Of a DNA stretch of 64,000 bases, positions 33,603-44,332 are shown one piece after another (within the stretch, counting starts at the first letter, position 1; each line of letters opens with the position of its first letter). Location of the stretch: NCBI RefSeq assembly GCF_002878395.1, contig NC_061112.1, positions 37,664,562 through 37,728,561 on the forward strand. Direction: 5' to 3'. The translations under genes and the position numbers were made by a program. The DNA is from Capsicum annuum. Lineage: Eukaryota; Streptophyta; Magnoliopsida; Solanales; Solanaceae. The notes beneath the pieces are model-generated. The model did no database searches, was not told the origin of the DNA, and saw only the letters and a program-made list of their open reading frames with translations.

Positions 33603-35041
33603 AAACCATGAGACTATTTTATACCACCTTTAATTTGATATAAAATAGTTCAGAGATTATAATCCGAGGATAATCTAATCGACATACCAAACATTATCGT
33701 TTAAAAGATTATGAATCAAGAATAATGATTCAACTCATTATCTACAGTGGTGTAAAAAAATATTAAGAAAAGATAAAAATACATAATTCAAATCGCACGA
33801 GCGGAAAAAAATCAATCGGCATAAACTCAAGAATCAAGTCTATTTAATTATTCAATAAAAGAAATTTAAGGGCAAAAGAGAAAAAAAAATATCTAATAGC
33901 TTGGAGTTTGCTACGTACACAAGATCGTTGGAGTACCTTGTAGCTTACTAGTTACTATTCGAGAGTAGAGATGTCATAAATAATTTCGTTTTGACAATAG
34001 TAGTATAAAAAATTTTAGTTTCGGACTTCGAGTGTTAATTATGTTACCGCTATAGTCGCTTTCATTTCCCCAGATCTAAGGGAGAAAGTTTAATATCTAT
34101 TTTTCTTAAACTTAATATATATAAAAATATTTTACACATATTATTTGGTACGACTCGATTATTTTTTGATCAATTTTTATAAAATAAAAAATCTATCTCA
34201 TATTCGGTATAGTTATTAATATATATAAAATCCATCAGTTTTATCATAAGAAATTCAAAAATAGATTTGGTATTGTACGATTCGGATGATTACATCAGTT
34301 TTTTGAAAATCATTGACACCCCTACCATAAACCATGAGACTATTTTATTTGATATAAAATAGTTCAAAGATTATAATCCGAGGATAATCTAATCGACATA
34401 CCAAATATTATTGTTTAAAAGATTATGAATCAAGAATAGAGATTTATCTCATTATCTGCAGTGGTGTAAAAGAATATTAAGCAAACACAAAAATATATAA
34501 TTTAAACCGCACGAGCAAAAAGAAATCAATCGGCATGAAACTCAAGAATCAAGTCTACTTAATTATTCAATAAAAGAAATTTAAGGCCATAAGAGAAAAA
34601 AAAAATATCTAATAGCTTGAAATTTGCTACACAAGATCGTTGGAGTACCTTGTAGCTTACTAGTTACTATTTGAAAATAGAGATGTAATAAAGAATTTCG
34701 TTTTGACAATTGTAGTATAAAAAAATTTAGTTTCGGACTTCAAGTGTTAATTATATTACCGCTATAGTCGCTTTCATTTCCTCACATCTAAGGAAGAAAG
34801 TTTAATAACTATTTTTCTTAAACTTAATATATATAAAAATATTTTACACATATATTATTTGATACGACTCAATTATTTTTTGATCAATTTTTATAAAATA
34901 AAAAATCTATCTCATAGTCGGTATAGTTATTAATATATATAAAATCCATCAATTTTATCATAAGAAATTCAAAAATTGATTCCACATTGTACGATTCATA
35001 TGATTACATCAGTTTTTTGAAAATCATTAACACCCCTACCA
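33603..35041. repeat. Tandem duplication of a ~0.72 kb segment
   Basis: Copy 1 is 33603-34326 and copy 2 is 34329-35041. Both start AAACCATGAGACTATTTTA and end GAAAATCATT(G/A)ACACCCCTACC. Many long words are shared (ACAAGATCGTTGGAGTACCT, GGTATAGTTATTAATATATA). Copy 2 lacks 13 bp near its start and about 6 bp (GTACACA region), and differs by a few percent elsewhere. No LTR-like TG...CA ends and no gene are seen, so this is a local duplication. Confidence 0.9.
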
Positions 35042-35269
35042 TTAACTAATGTCGCGTTGCTAACTTAGGCAACCCACTGAACGGCATATAAAAGTAAAGC
35101 AACTTCCTAGGGAACGTGGAAAAAAAGAAATATAAAAAAATACATATTGAAAAGTATAATTCTAATTTCTTTGGGATGATGAGATAATTTCTTGCGGTAA
35201 AATTAGAAAGAATTAAAGCAAAGAAAATTCAACTAGTGTACACGTTGTATATGGTATATGGCATTAATA

Positions 35270-35279
<10 letters not shown>

Positions 35280-35326
<47 letters not shown>
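35280..35326. repeat. (TA)n microsatellite
   Basis: An uninterrupted AT/TA run after an AACAACAACAATAA tract. A shorter TA run lies at 35556-35579. Confidence 0.95.
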
Positions 35327-35328
<2 letters not shown>

Positions 35329-35462
35329 CTGTGTGTACGTTATATTATTATATCTTACTATATAATTTAAATAATGAAGAACATAACTACCACTTGCATC
35401 TTTTATTTCAGGGTTTCAGCATAATGATCAATGTTTTCTTAGATCTTTTATATAACAAAAAA

Positions 35463-35575
35463 CGTTAAGTATACCCTCGAACCTTTAAAAATGGTATGAA
35501 AATATCTTTCGTTATATTTTTAGGTTGACAATGTTCTTGCGTCATACTTCAGGGATATATATATATATATATATA
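35463..35575 (+). repeat. MULE-like terminal repeat fragment
   Basis: TAAGTATACCCTCGAACCTT, TAAAAATGGTATGAAAATAT, CTTTCGTTAT and GACAATGTTCTTGCGTCATA match the ends of the MULE-like MITE at 37461-38100. No partner end in the opposite orientation is visible nearby, so it is a fragment or an element split by the LTR that follows. Confidence 0.5.
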
Positions 35576-35689
35576 TATAAAAGACCACATAAATTTGGAT
35601 GATTTTATTTTTTATCCTTCCGCATCCATAATGTCAATTTTTAACTTAAATTATGTTTAGAAATATTAAAAGAGTAATTTGAAAAAGTT

Positions 35690-37460
35690 TAGAAATTTTT
35701 GAAAGGGGTTCGAGGTCATTTTGGAACTCTGAGGCAGTGAGGGTCTGCGATATTAACGTGCCACGGAGGTTAACCTCGATGATATTGCCGTGGCACGGAG
35801 GCTAACCTCCGCGACAATGGCGTGCCATGCTGATGTTTTAATTTCGTCCAATATGTTTTATTCACTTGGGTTGAGGGGATTTTAGTCTTTTTACCCCTTG
35901 CACGACCTTATAACATAAAATAACCTCATTTCCTTCAACTTTCAAAGATCAAATCATTCTCTTTCTCTCTCAAACTCAAAACCATGAACATTCAAGAATT
36001 TTACAGTGAATTCAGCATCTAAGCTCCAAACTTCAAATTTTTTTCAACTTCTTATGTATTTCAGGCATGTATCTCATTCTCAAACTTTAATTTTACATTG
36101 TGACACTTATTTAATCATTATTCATGTGTTTTAAATTGATGAGTTTGAAATTGGGTTGGGGAATTTTTATTGGTATCACTTGAATTACTTTTCTCATAAT
36201 TTAAATTGATAATTTATGTTTAAAATTTATGATTTTTGGATTGAATGGGTGCATTGTTATGAAAAACATGGGTTTTCCTAAATTGATGACTTTTTGGCTT
36301 GGTAATGGCATTAACCCCAATCCACTTTGTAACTTTGATTTTTGAACATGAATAATTGCACAATTCAACTTATTTATTAACCTGTTGCATGACGTTAATG
36401 ATAAATGGTTAAAAAGAATTTGAAAGACCCTTGGTGGCCATGGTTTGAATTTCAACATGAAACTTGGGAGTCAAATGGTTACATGGATTATATAAGCTTG
36501 CAAGCATAATTGGTATGACGATACCAATTGGTAAATGTCTTAATATATGTCTCCCGAGTTATTGATTGATATTATGTGCAAACTGTTTTAATTTGGGCTT
36601 AAAGAAAATTGTGTAGGTCAGCGTGAAGATGTAGTCCCTGGGGGACTAACACTAGAAACTATGTTTACTGGCATGAGGGTTTGTATAACCGAATGCTTGG
36701 TTCACATATTTATTTTGAAATGGTTAGAGCCTTGGGATCTTTATCCTTTCCTTCGTATTTCTTAGTTCGTGTGGGTAATACTCACTAGGGCCTTTTCAGC
36801 AGAGGGAGATGAACCCATATGGTCTGTGGATGCCTTTAGGACGGAGCGAGCTACATAGTTTAGGTTAATGATTTAAACTCTCATGTTCATTACCCTTGTC
36901 CCTATTCCGCCATCCTACATATGTATATACAAATGTATGCACGTGGTTTTTGACTGACTTTATGGCATTGACATTAGTTTATCACTTTTTGTGAGGTACG
37001 TGTCAGTGTTTATTCCACTGACCTTCCCTGAATGCAACTTTATTTCATGATGTAGGATCTGAAGGGTGTTTTGTTACTTTTGTGCAGCGTTAGGTGTTTC
37101 GGTACAACTATTGATTTGCTGTGAAATGGTGAACCTCCATCTTTCGGAAGACCCAGTCATTTATCTATTTTCTTTATTTTTTAGCATTTTATTTTGATTT
37201 TTTTCATCATGTTCTGGGGCATGTCCCGACGTATTTGGCATTTTTGGTTTTAGTGGCTTTTGTGGACAAGTGTGGGTTGGTTGTTTTATTTTGACTCTCA
37301 ATTTCTATTTGGTTTATCTATTCATTTTATCATCGAGTTTGGTTGGCTTTCACTATATTATTTTATTGTGTTTTGGATATTAGGCTAAGAGGGTGGTCAC
37401 CAGCTCATGATGGACTTGAGATATCCATTACAGCTAGGCCCTGGTTTGGATCGTGATAAT
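35690..37460 (+). repeat. Degenerate Tekay-type LTR
   Basis: The order of landmarks matches the other Tekay LTRs: a GC-rich repeat block (CCACGGAGGTTAACCTCG and GGCACGGAGGCTAACCTCCG at 35760-35815), a CTTTCTCTCTCAAACTCAAA leader and TATTTCAGGCATGTATCTC. Next come GGACGGAGCGAGCTACATAG (36840), GTGAGGTACGTGTCAG and an end GGCCCTGGTTTGGATCGTGA next to 37460. The true start is not resolved and no gag-pol follows, so it is solo or truncated. It ends where a MULE-like terminal repeat begins. Confidence 0.6.
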
Positions 37461-38100
37461 ATACCCCCAAACTTTCAGAAATGATATGCAACTACCTTTC
37501 ATTATCTTTTAACTTGTCAATGCCCTTACTGTCATACTTTTGGTATTTGGGCCATATAAGTTATCTGGAGAGACACATAGCATTATCGTTGTACATATAC
37601 CTGATATCTTTTTTCTTATTCAAAATTTAAAAATTCGCCAATATGATATTATTTTAGCCGCATTAGACCTAGATAAAACTTTAATCTGCAATTCTTTCTA
37701 CGAAAAGGCCCTCACCCTTTGTTCTTTATCTCACTCACCCTCAACAAAGGTTAGGGTCATTTGGTAAATAAATAGTGGGTAAATTTTTATCCGAGTCTAA
37801 TGCACTTAAAATAATATGATATGAATGGAGTTTTAAGTTTCTCTTAAAATTAAAAAAAGGGGGGGGGGGGGTATATGGACCATGATACACTAGGTGTATC
37901 CCCAGATAATTTAATATGACACAAAAGAACTACAGTAAAAGGCATTAACAAGCTAAACGTATGACGAAGGATTTTTGCAGACCTTTTTTTGAAATTTCGA
38001 GAGTATATATTGATGGCAAGAACATTGATCTAAAAGTATAACGAATGATATTTACATACCATTTCTAAAAGTTCAGGGATATATTTGACCTTTTGTTGTT
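37461..38100. mobile_element. MULE-like MITE, ~640 bp, with ~85 bp inverted ends
   Basis: Left TATACCCCCAAACTTTCAGA...ATGATATGCAACTACCTTTC pairs with right ACCATTTCTAAAAGTTCAGG...GGATATATTTGACCTTTT in inverted orientation, including TCATTATC/CGAATGATA and CAATGCCC/AGAACATTGA parts. The open frame at 37540-37767 shows no domain. A G13 homopolymer lies at 37858-37870. The left outer bases are lost against the adjacent LTR. Confidence 0.6.
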
Positions 38101-38245
38101 TATATCAAGATAAATTAAGTTGTAAACTTGTCAATCTCAATATCCTTAAGGTGCTTGATTTGTTTGTCTTTCAAATTTTATTGTTATCAAAGTATTGCGA
38201 AAAATACATTCATGCCCCATAGGAGAAAACTATTTGCGATAAAAT

Positions 38246-38270
38246 GCTTCAACAACAACAACAACATACC
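38246..38270 (-). repeat. TS SINE tail fragment, cut by an LTR
   Basis: TTCAACAACAACAACAACAT followed by ACC is the reverse complement of the (TTG)n end of a TS SINE (GGGTATGTTGTTG...). The SINE body that should follow is absent because the LTR TGATGAGTGG begins at 38271. I did not find the rest downstream. Confidence 0.45.
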
Positions 38271-39791
38271 TGATGAGTGGTGATTTTACCACTCATTTGC
38301 ACCAAATATTTATGCAAATTACCTTATTTTGAATGAATAAATAAGACATATTTATGAGTATATGCACTAATATCCACTCTTTGCATAGAGTTGAAAAGAT
38401 AGAAAAATGTGGAATGAAGCTTAAAATGATCAAAAGGAAGAAAGAAAAATGCAGTTGAAGACCTGGAGCAGAAGAGCCTCAATTACCATGGTCGCGCTCA
38501 ACTGACCGCAGTTGCAGTAGTCAAAGCATGGTCAATCAACTGCAGTCGCAAAAGATAACTGCGGTCACGTGGATGTGGTTGCAGCCATACCCGCGTGATC
38601 GCGGCTTAGCAGAAAATGGTAGCCCAAGGGCAAATCTGGAAATGCACGTGGTTGATTCCAATTTTGACAAAAAGACTCAATCCCTAGCATCATATAGATA
38701 ATTTCATCTTCCCTAATTTTTAGGTTTAGCTTTTGAGTTGAGCCTTCATACTTGGAGAAGAAAATATTGAATAAATTTTGGGTGAAGAATACATTGGAGA
38801 CTTTCTAAGTGGAGGATTAGCTCACTTTCATTGTTGATTTGTGGGAGTGTAAAGTTTGAAGTAACATTCACTTAATCTTTAACAAGTCATTTGAATGGAG
38901 ATTTTGGGTATACCTATGCTTATTTATCTTATATATAGTTAGATCTCTCTCTTGAGGTTATGTATGAATAAGGGTTAATAGTGTGTGTTATTTGTTAATG
39001 TTAGCTTTTATTTGGTAGTTCATGTTTATGAGTTTTATCATTGCTATGCTAACTTGGTTGGGATTTGTAGGTGAAAGCCCCAAATATCCACATGGGTTTG
39101 ATGAGTGAAAGCTCCAAATTCTAGAAAGCTCAAGGTCATCTTTGAAAGAAGGGTTTTGGGTGAACTTTAGGAATCCACATCATCCTTGAAAGAGGGATGT
39201 AGAGATCAAACCAATGATAGACATTTATGTGTCCAGTTTACTAAATTTTTACTATCTTAGAAATAAGGGTGATTGTGAAGTTAACTACACCATGGGCATT
39301 ATCCTAGAAATAAGGATGCCTAGATTGAGGTTGTGGTCACCAATTGTTGAATACACCCGTTAGGTATTAGAAAGAATCAACGGGTGAGTGAAAGTTTGAT
39401 GTTTTGTTGAAAGACTAGATTTAAAATATAATAACCAAACCTACCCACACTTGTTCTACTAATAATGTAGTTAACTATTAGCATCCACATATCACTTCTT
39501 TTAGTAACATATAATCCCAAGATCCGTGCATGATTGTTTAAACTATAATTATTCGTAACTCTAAATTTATACTAGAAAAACCCAAAAAGAAATATTAGTG
39601 TAGATACCTATCTCCCTTATCTTTATCTTCTTGTACCATTGGTTTTAATTTAACTTATTTCTATTATTTTGAATCAACTTAATTGCCACTCACATTGTTC
39701 CTCGTGGATTCAACCCCGATTCTAAAGTTGGATAAATATATTGATGACAATCGCCTTGCACTTAAATTGACGTGTAAGTTGAGCTATATCA
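38271..39791 (+). repeat. 5' LTR of an Athila/Tat-like gypsy element, 1.5 kb
   Basis: It starts TGATGAGTGGTGATTTTACC and ends GAGCTATATCA, giving TG...CA. A tRNA-Asp-type primer site follows. A GC-rich palindromic block (GACCGCAGTTGCAGTAG ... AACTGCGGTCACGTGG ... CGTGATCGCGG) lies at 38490-38610. No second LTR was found within the window, so the element is truncated or strongly rearranged. Confidence 0.65.
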
Positions 39792-39795
39792 AAAA

Positions 39796-39813
39796 TGGTG
39801 TCGTTATAGGGGA
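39796..39813 (+). other. Primer binding site, tRNA-Asp type, degenerate
   Basis: TGGTGTCGTTATAGGGGA followed by ACAATTTGGTG matches the plant Athila/Tat primer site TGGCGCCGTTGCCGGGGA with transitions typical of decayed methylated CpG. It starts 4 bp after the LTR end. Confidence 0.7.
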
Positions 39814-39934
39814 ACAATTTGGTGTATTAAGTTATTTTAGAATTTTAGCTTACTTTCTTGAATTCAAGCTTGTATATATTTGTTTGTGATTTTCTTTTGT
39901 AGGTAGATTTTATTTTATTTTACTTTTCTCTATG

Positions 39935-41110
39935 GTATCTTTCGACGAGTATGATGTCGGTAGTTGGATCATATCATGATGACCACTATCCAATTTATGA
40001 TGGACCACACTTCAAGAGAGATTGTAACTATGCTTCCCAGAGAGAAATGGATCCACCATCTCAATCCTATGGGGAGTATAGGGGTTATTTGTGTAGTGGT
40101 TGAGAAGGACATTAGGATGACTGTCCAAATGCCCTCTTATTATGCTAATTGGGTTGTTGGTTCTTCTTATGAGCTTGATAGGTCCTATGATGAAGAGAAG
40201 GAAGAGCAACATACCGAGTCCAATAACATTAACCCAAGGCTACTAGATATTTTGGATCGGTTGGATATAATGAGGAAAAATCTAGAAGACATACATTAAG
40301 AGGCATTAGGATGGAAAAGTGTCAAGATGGGGGAAATGAGCAAAGAAAAAAAGCTTGAAATTATCACTACCTTGCCCATTTCCTAAGAGGAGTTTCATCA
40401 CTAAGAAAAACCAAGCTATGATGATGAGCTTAGTAGAGAAGACTCCTCGATGACTTCCAAATCTACCGAGTCATATGAGGAAGAAGAAGCCAAAATAAAA
40501 GAAATGGTACTAGAGTCTAGAGAAGAATTAAGGTAGATCTTTTATGATAATTCTAGTTCATTTTGGGGTGAAGATGCTTTGGTGGAGGCTAATCCAGAAT
40601 TAGGGGTTGGACCTCATCAAACCACTTCTCAACATTGTGCTTAGAAGATGTGATGAGAATCATCTACCTAGGAAAATAGAAGATCATGGGGAGAAGGAGC
40701 CCGAGTCTGATATTTTGGAGTTTGACATTCCAAAGGAGCATATGGAACCCCACCCATAAATGGCCAAGGAACTCAACTTCCGATGTACAAGGAACGACCT
40801 ATTAATGTCCTTACTTTTTCCCAAAGAAAAAAATTCAGAAATTTGATATCAAATTGGGTAAAGGTTCAAGTCTTCAAAATGGCAAGATCGAAGCTTGCTC
40901 GCCATGTCCTTACATCTTTCAAGTTTCATCTTGGAAGATTTGAATCTTCTGTCCCTAACCGCTCATTGCATATTGAATGAAAGTTGGGATGGAGATTCAA
41001 ATCTTCTAAGTGGAAACATAAAAGGAAGTGGTGAAGGCCTCGAGCCGTGATGTTAAAATAAGCACTAGATGGGAGGCAAACCATCATGCCACGAAAAGTG
41101 GCCAATATCC
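39935..41110 (+). pseudogene. Gag-like remnant of the Athila/Tat-like element
   Basis: Plus-strand frames contain DCNYASQREMDPPSQSYGEY and then YRGYLCSG, followed by a broken GH.DDCPN zinc-knuckle-like end. Later comes an acidic stretch (ESNNINPRLLDILDRLDIM near 40220-40270). Near 41065 the motif AGCACTAGATGGGAGGCAAA is a landmark I associate with Athila/Tat elements. There are many stops and no pol domains, so this is probably a LARD-like non-autonomous element. Confidence 0.5.
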
Positions 41111-41254
41111 TTTTAATTTATACATGTTAGAGTAGATTTCATTTTTGTTGTATTTTATCGCATACACAATCCATGAAATATTGGTGGTAAGAGGAATTTT
41201 GATTGAATTTAAATAAGGAACATGTGAAATTGGCAATTTAGATTGAACAAGAAG

Positions 41255-42100
41255 TGTAGGAGACCCATTTTTTTGGTCTTAGTTACCGCAACTGCGGTCC
41301 ATGCCACCGCTATTGTGAAGTTTGTATGTCCACGATTGTAGAACTAAGACCACGATCGTGGTCAAAATAGATTAAAAAACCATCCAAATGTCTTTCCCAC
41401 ATGCCTTTTTTTCAAATTTACTCACATTCTCTCTAAATTTTGGCTTTGTGTGGAGTATCCAAGAGTCAATTCATTCTTTGCACCATCTAGTTCGGTAAGT
41501 TATCTCAATTTCCTTAGTTTTGATATAATTGCATGCTTAGAACTCGTAGTATAGAGAGAGGCCTGAAATAGTGTTTTTATTACTAAATATAAGCTTAGTA
41601 GTGATTATTGTTGTGGTTAGCTGTTGTAGTTAGTGTACACGCTAATGGGGAATTTTTGAATTCCCAAATTTAAGCTTTAAACGATCGAAGTAAGCGTGTA
41701 CACCATGCGTTCAATTCAATGCCCCTATGAATTCCATGTTAAATTCTTTGAGTTTAAGGGTATAATTATGATAACTAGGCTTAGGTACCTTAATCTTAAT
41801 GCTTCTAGTAGAATACGAATGTGGGGATAAAATTATGTATTCTGACTGAAGTGCAGAACCGCAGACTACGGTCTCAGGTACCACGATTGCGTTTTTGATG
41901 ACCGCGATCACGACACCATGGTCACGGTCACTACTCCGTGATCGCCATACCTGAGGGAGGTGTCTGCAGGAACCAAAAAAATTTCTGCATATCCATTTCT
42001 TCCCCAAAGCCTTCTATAACACTGCCGCATGCATTTATGTTTTTATTTAGCATATTTTTTTTGGTATGATAATGATAATGATGGTCTAGAATGTATTTTT
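41255..42100 (+). other. Leader-like DNA with GC-rich palindromes
   Basis: Two GC-rich blocks rich in ACCGCAACTGCGGT, CCACGATCGTGG, ATGACCGCGATCACGA and CATGGTCACGGTCACT words (41285-41365 and 41865-41960) lie in otherwise AT-rich DNA. They resemble the palindromic block of the LTR at 38490-38610. TTTTTTACAG before 42107 looks like a splice acceptor leading into the Ulp1-like pseudogene. No coding region is recognised here. Confidence 0.4.
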
Positions 42101-42106
42101 TACAGG

Positions 42107-43990
42107 TTCTAAGCCACCTCTAAAATGGAAGAATTTAACAACACCAGATTAATGACCCCATAATTCCAGAACTACTATAATGCGGACTTACACAGAACTA
42201 AGCTTCTCCCTGAAAGGAGAAGAAATTGGCTAGAGCAAAAACTACAAGAAGAGTAGTTAGGTAAGGGTAGCCTCATGTTGAGGCTCTTCATGACCAACCT
42301 GCTACAAGTGGTTTGGGTGTTGCTTATGGGGACATTGGGTGTGATGGTATTGCTGGTGGAGTTGTTGATATTAGTGCCAGCTATGCTAATGTTGTTGTCA
42401 GGCATAATGATGAGCATATTGCTGATGCTCCATAAAAACTAAATATGTGTGAAACCAAATTTAACCTTCTAGAAGATGATGATATCTAAGTCACCCCTTT
42501 CAGTGGTCCTTCTTTTTGCAAATACAAAAAGTGCATGGACAGATATGATGAACTCATTAAAAGAATAAATGCTCTCACTAATTGAGAATTTGACATCCAA
42601 ATGGGGTGTAATACCATCCAAGAAGTTAAGAGAGCCATACATTCCTACAATAGAGGATAGGAAGAGGAGAAGAGAAATTAGAAGTATACTCTCAAATAGG
42701 AAATTAAGAAACTTACAACTCCTCCAAATATCAATAAATTTCAGGTACCATTGAAGAAGGTGGACATATATGCATTTGTTAACCCCAACAGGATAAATCA
42801 TCTGAGATAGTACATAAATTCCCAGAATGTCTTAAGAACCTTTGTGATGAATCTACTTTCCTCCGAAGACTTCAAGATCATGACAAATATGAGAAAGTGG
42901 TACAAGGACATGGTAACCAATTTTACTTTTTATAATCTACTTTACTTATTACATTCTAAGTCATCTTTTTTAACAGATTACCCATCTGCTGCATAAGTTG
43001 TATAGATTGAGAATCTGTTAACATAGGTTTAGAGAAGCTACATAATAGATAAGTCATCTATTGCAACAGATGGGTAATCTATTGCAATAGCTGGTCCATA
43101 TATTGCATAAGTTGTAGTAGATGGGTAATTTATTAATAGATTCAGACAACATATGGAACATATCGACCATCTATTACAATATATTACCCATCTATTGCAA
43201 TAGATGGACCATCTTTGCAATAAATGGTCTATCCGTTGCATCTTTCTAGTTTGTTTTTATAAAATTACTAGCCTATTTAAAAATTGTCTTCTTATATCAC
43301 ATCATATTGATGAAATTCTCTACCTCATGAGTAAAAGGCACCTAATGTACATAGAAGCATATGATCTTGGTGATAGGATAATGACCTCAACTTCTAGAAC
43401 AATTTCTTAAGTAGGTACGACAAGCTCAGTGCCATTGTGATAACTCGGGATGGCTCACCACTTGAGAAGTTAATTTCTGAGTTCAAATATGATGAAGATA
43501 TGATTAACTACATTAAGAAAAAGAGTCCATTTCTACATGACATAACTTAAATCGGGGCAAAGATATTTTTGCAGTCATGAATCAGGAGAAAAAATATTTT
43601 GTGACTCTTGAGATCCTCTTCCATGAGGGACACATTAATGCTTATGAATGCAACTTACCAGTCTTCAAGGACTAGCATGTTTTAATGAAGGTGCAACCAA
43701 TATTGGACTTGCTCCCCAAATTGTTGGAGCAAAGTGACTTAATGAATGACTTTCCAGAGAAGTGTTCAAGAAAATGAACTTTTGAAGGTCGAGAAAAGAA
43801 CCTTGATAAAAATGATACCAGTGCCGCGTGCGGGTCATACTCGCTTGCATATACAAATGTTTGCTAATAGGCATTGAAATATCATTACCAAGGACCTTAC
43901 TGAATGATAACACAGTGGAAAGAATGCAAAAGGTCTGGGCTGCTGGGGTACTATATTCAAGTTTGAAGCCTGTGTATAAAAGAAATGTAA
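42107..43990 (+). pseudogene. Ulp1-like (C48) protease pseudogene, plant TE-associated type
   Basis: Ulp1-type enzymes remove SUMO; plant genomes, and MULEs in particular, carry many Ulp1-like ORFs. Segments in order on the plus strand: VEALHDQPATSGLGVAYGDI and following (42272-42430), ENLTSKWGVIPSKKLREPYI (42585-42645), VDIYAFVNP and MRKWYKDM (42760-42914). A GTAACC donor is followed by an intron of about 0.38 kb. The later parts are HIDEILYLMSKRHLMYIEAY and DLGDRIM (43300-43380), EFKYDEDMINYIKKKSP (43480-43530), FVTLEILFHEGHINAYECNL and PVF (43600-43670), and SAACGSYSLAYTNV (43820-43860). The catalytic Cys of the C-G-S-Y-S motif is kept. From memory of related ORFs, the His of the T-H-F-L-A-V block is Tyr here and the Asp of Y-D-C-N-L is Glu. 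Several stops and frameshifts confirm a pseudogene. Confidence 0.72.
42955..43245. repeat. Palindromic intron repeat with ATCTATTGCAATAGAT core
   Basis: Variants of CATCTATTGCAATAGATGG and GGTAATCTATTGCAATAG recur about ten times in 0.29 kb. The copy at 43188-43207, CCATCTATTGCAATAGATGG, is a perfect 20 bp palindrome. The minus-strand frame 43038-43241 simply reads through the repeats (YCNRWVIYCNRW). It sits in the intron of the Ulp1-like pseudogene. Confidence 0.85.
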
Positions 43991-44214
43991 AAAAGATGAC
44001 AATTTTTATTCTAAGTATTCAAGTTAATTGTTGTATATCGTTTAAGTAATGAATTTTTTTTTATTTTTTATGTTTGATGACAATTGTATTATTTTATTCA
44101 ATTTATAAACTTGTGAATTAGTACAAAAAATAATTACTACATTCAAGTATTGCAATATGAATTAGTACAAAAATAATTACTAAGTTCAAGTATTGCAACA
44201 AGTTCATTATATAG

Positions 44215-44332
44215 ATATAAACATCTGCATAATGCAATAGATGACTAACCTATTGCAATATATGTTTTGTCTGTTGGAAGAGAGCAAACAGATATAGACT
44301 TTTCTACATTGCATAATGCAACAGATGAGTAA
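44215..44332. repeat. Second block of the ATTGCAATAGAT palindromic repeat
   Basis: CATCTGCATAATGCAATAGA, CCTATTGCAATATATG and CATTGCATAATGCAACAGAT repeat the intron motif of 42955-43245 about 1 kb further on, after the last Ulp1-like exon. The Tekay element inserted exactly at its right edge (44333). Confidence 0.75.

Noticed and set aside
37858..37870. G homopolymer of 13
   Set aside because: A simple run inside a MITE; may also carry a sequencing length error. No feature assigned.
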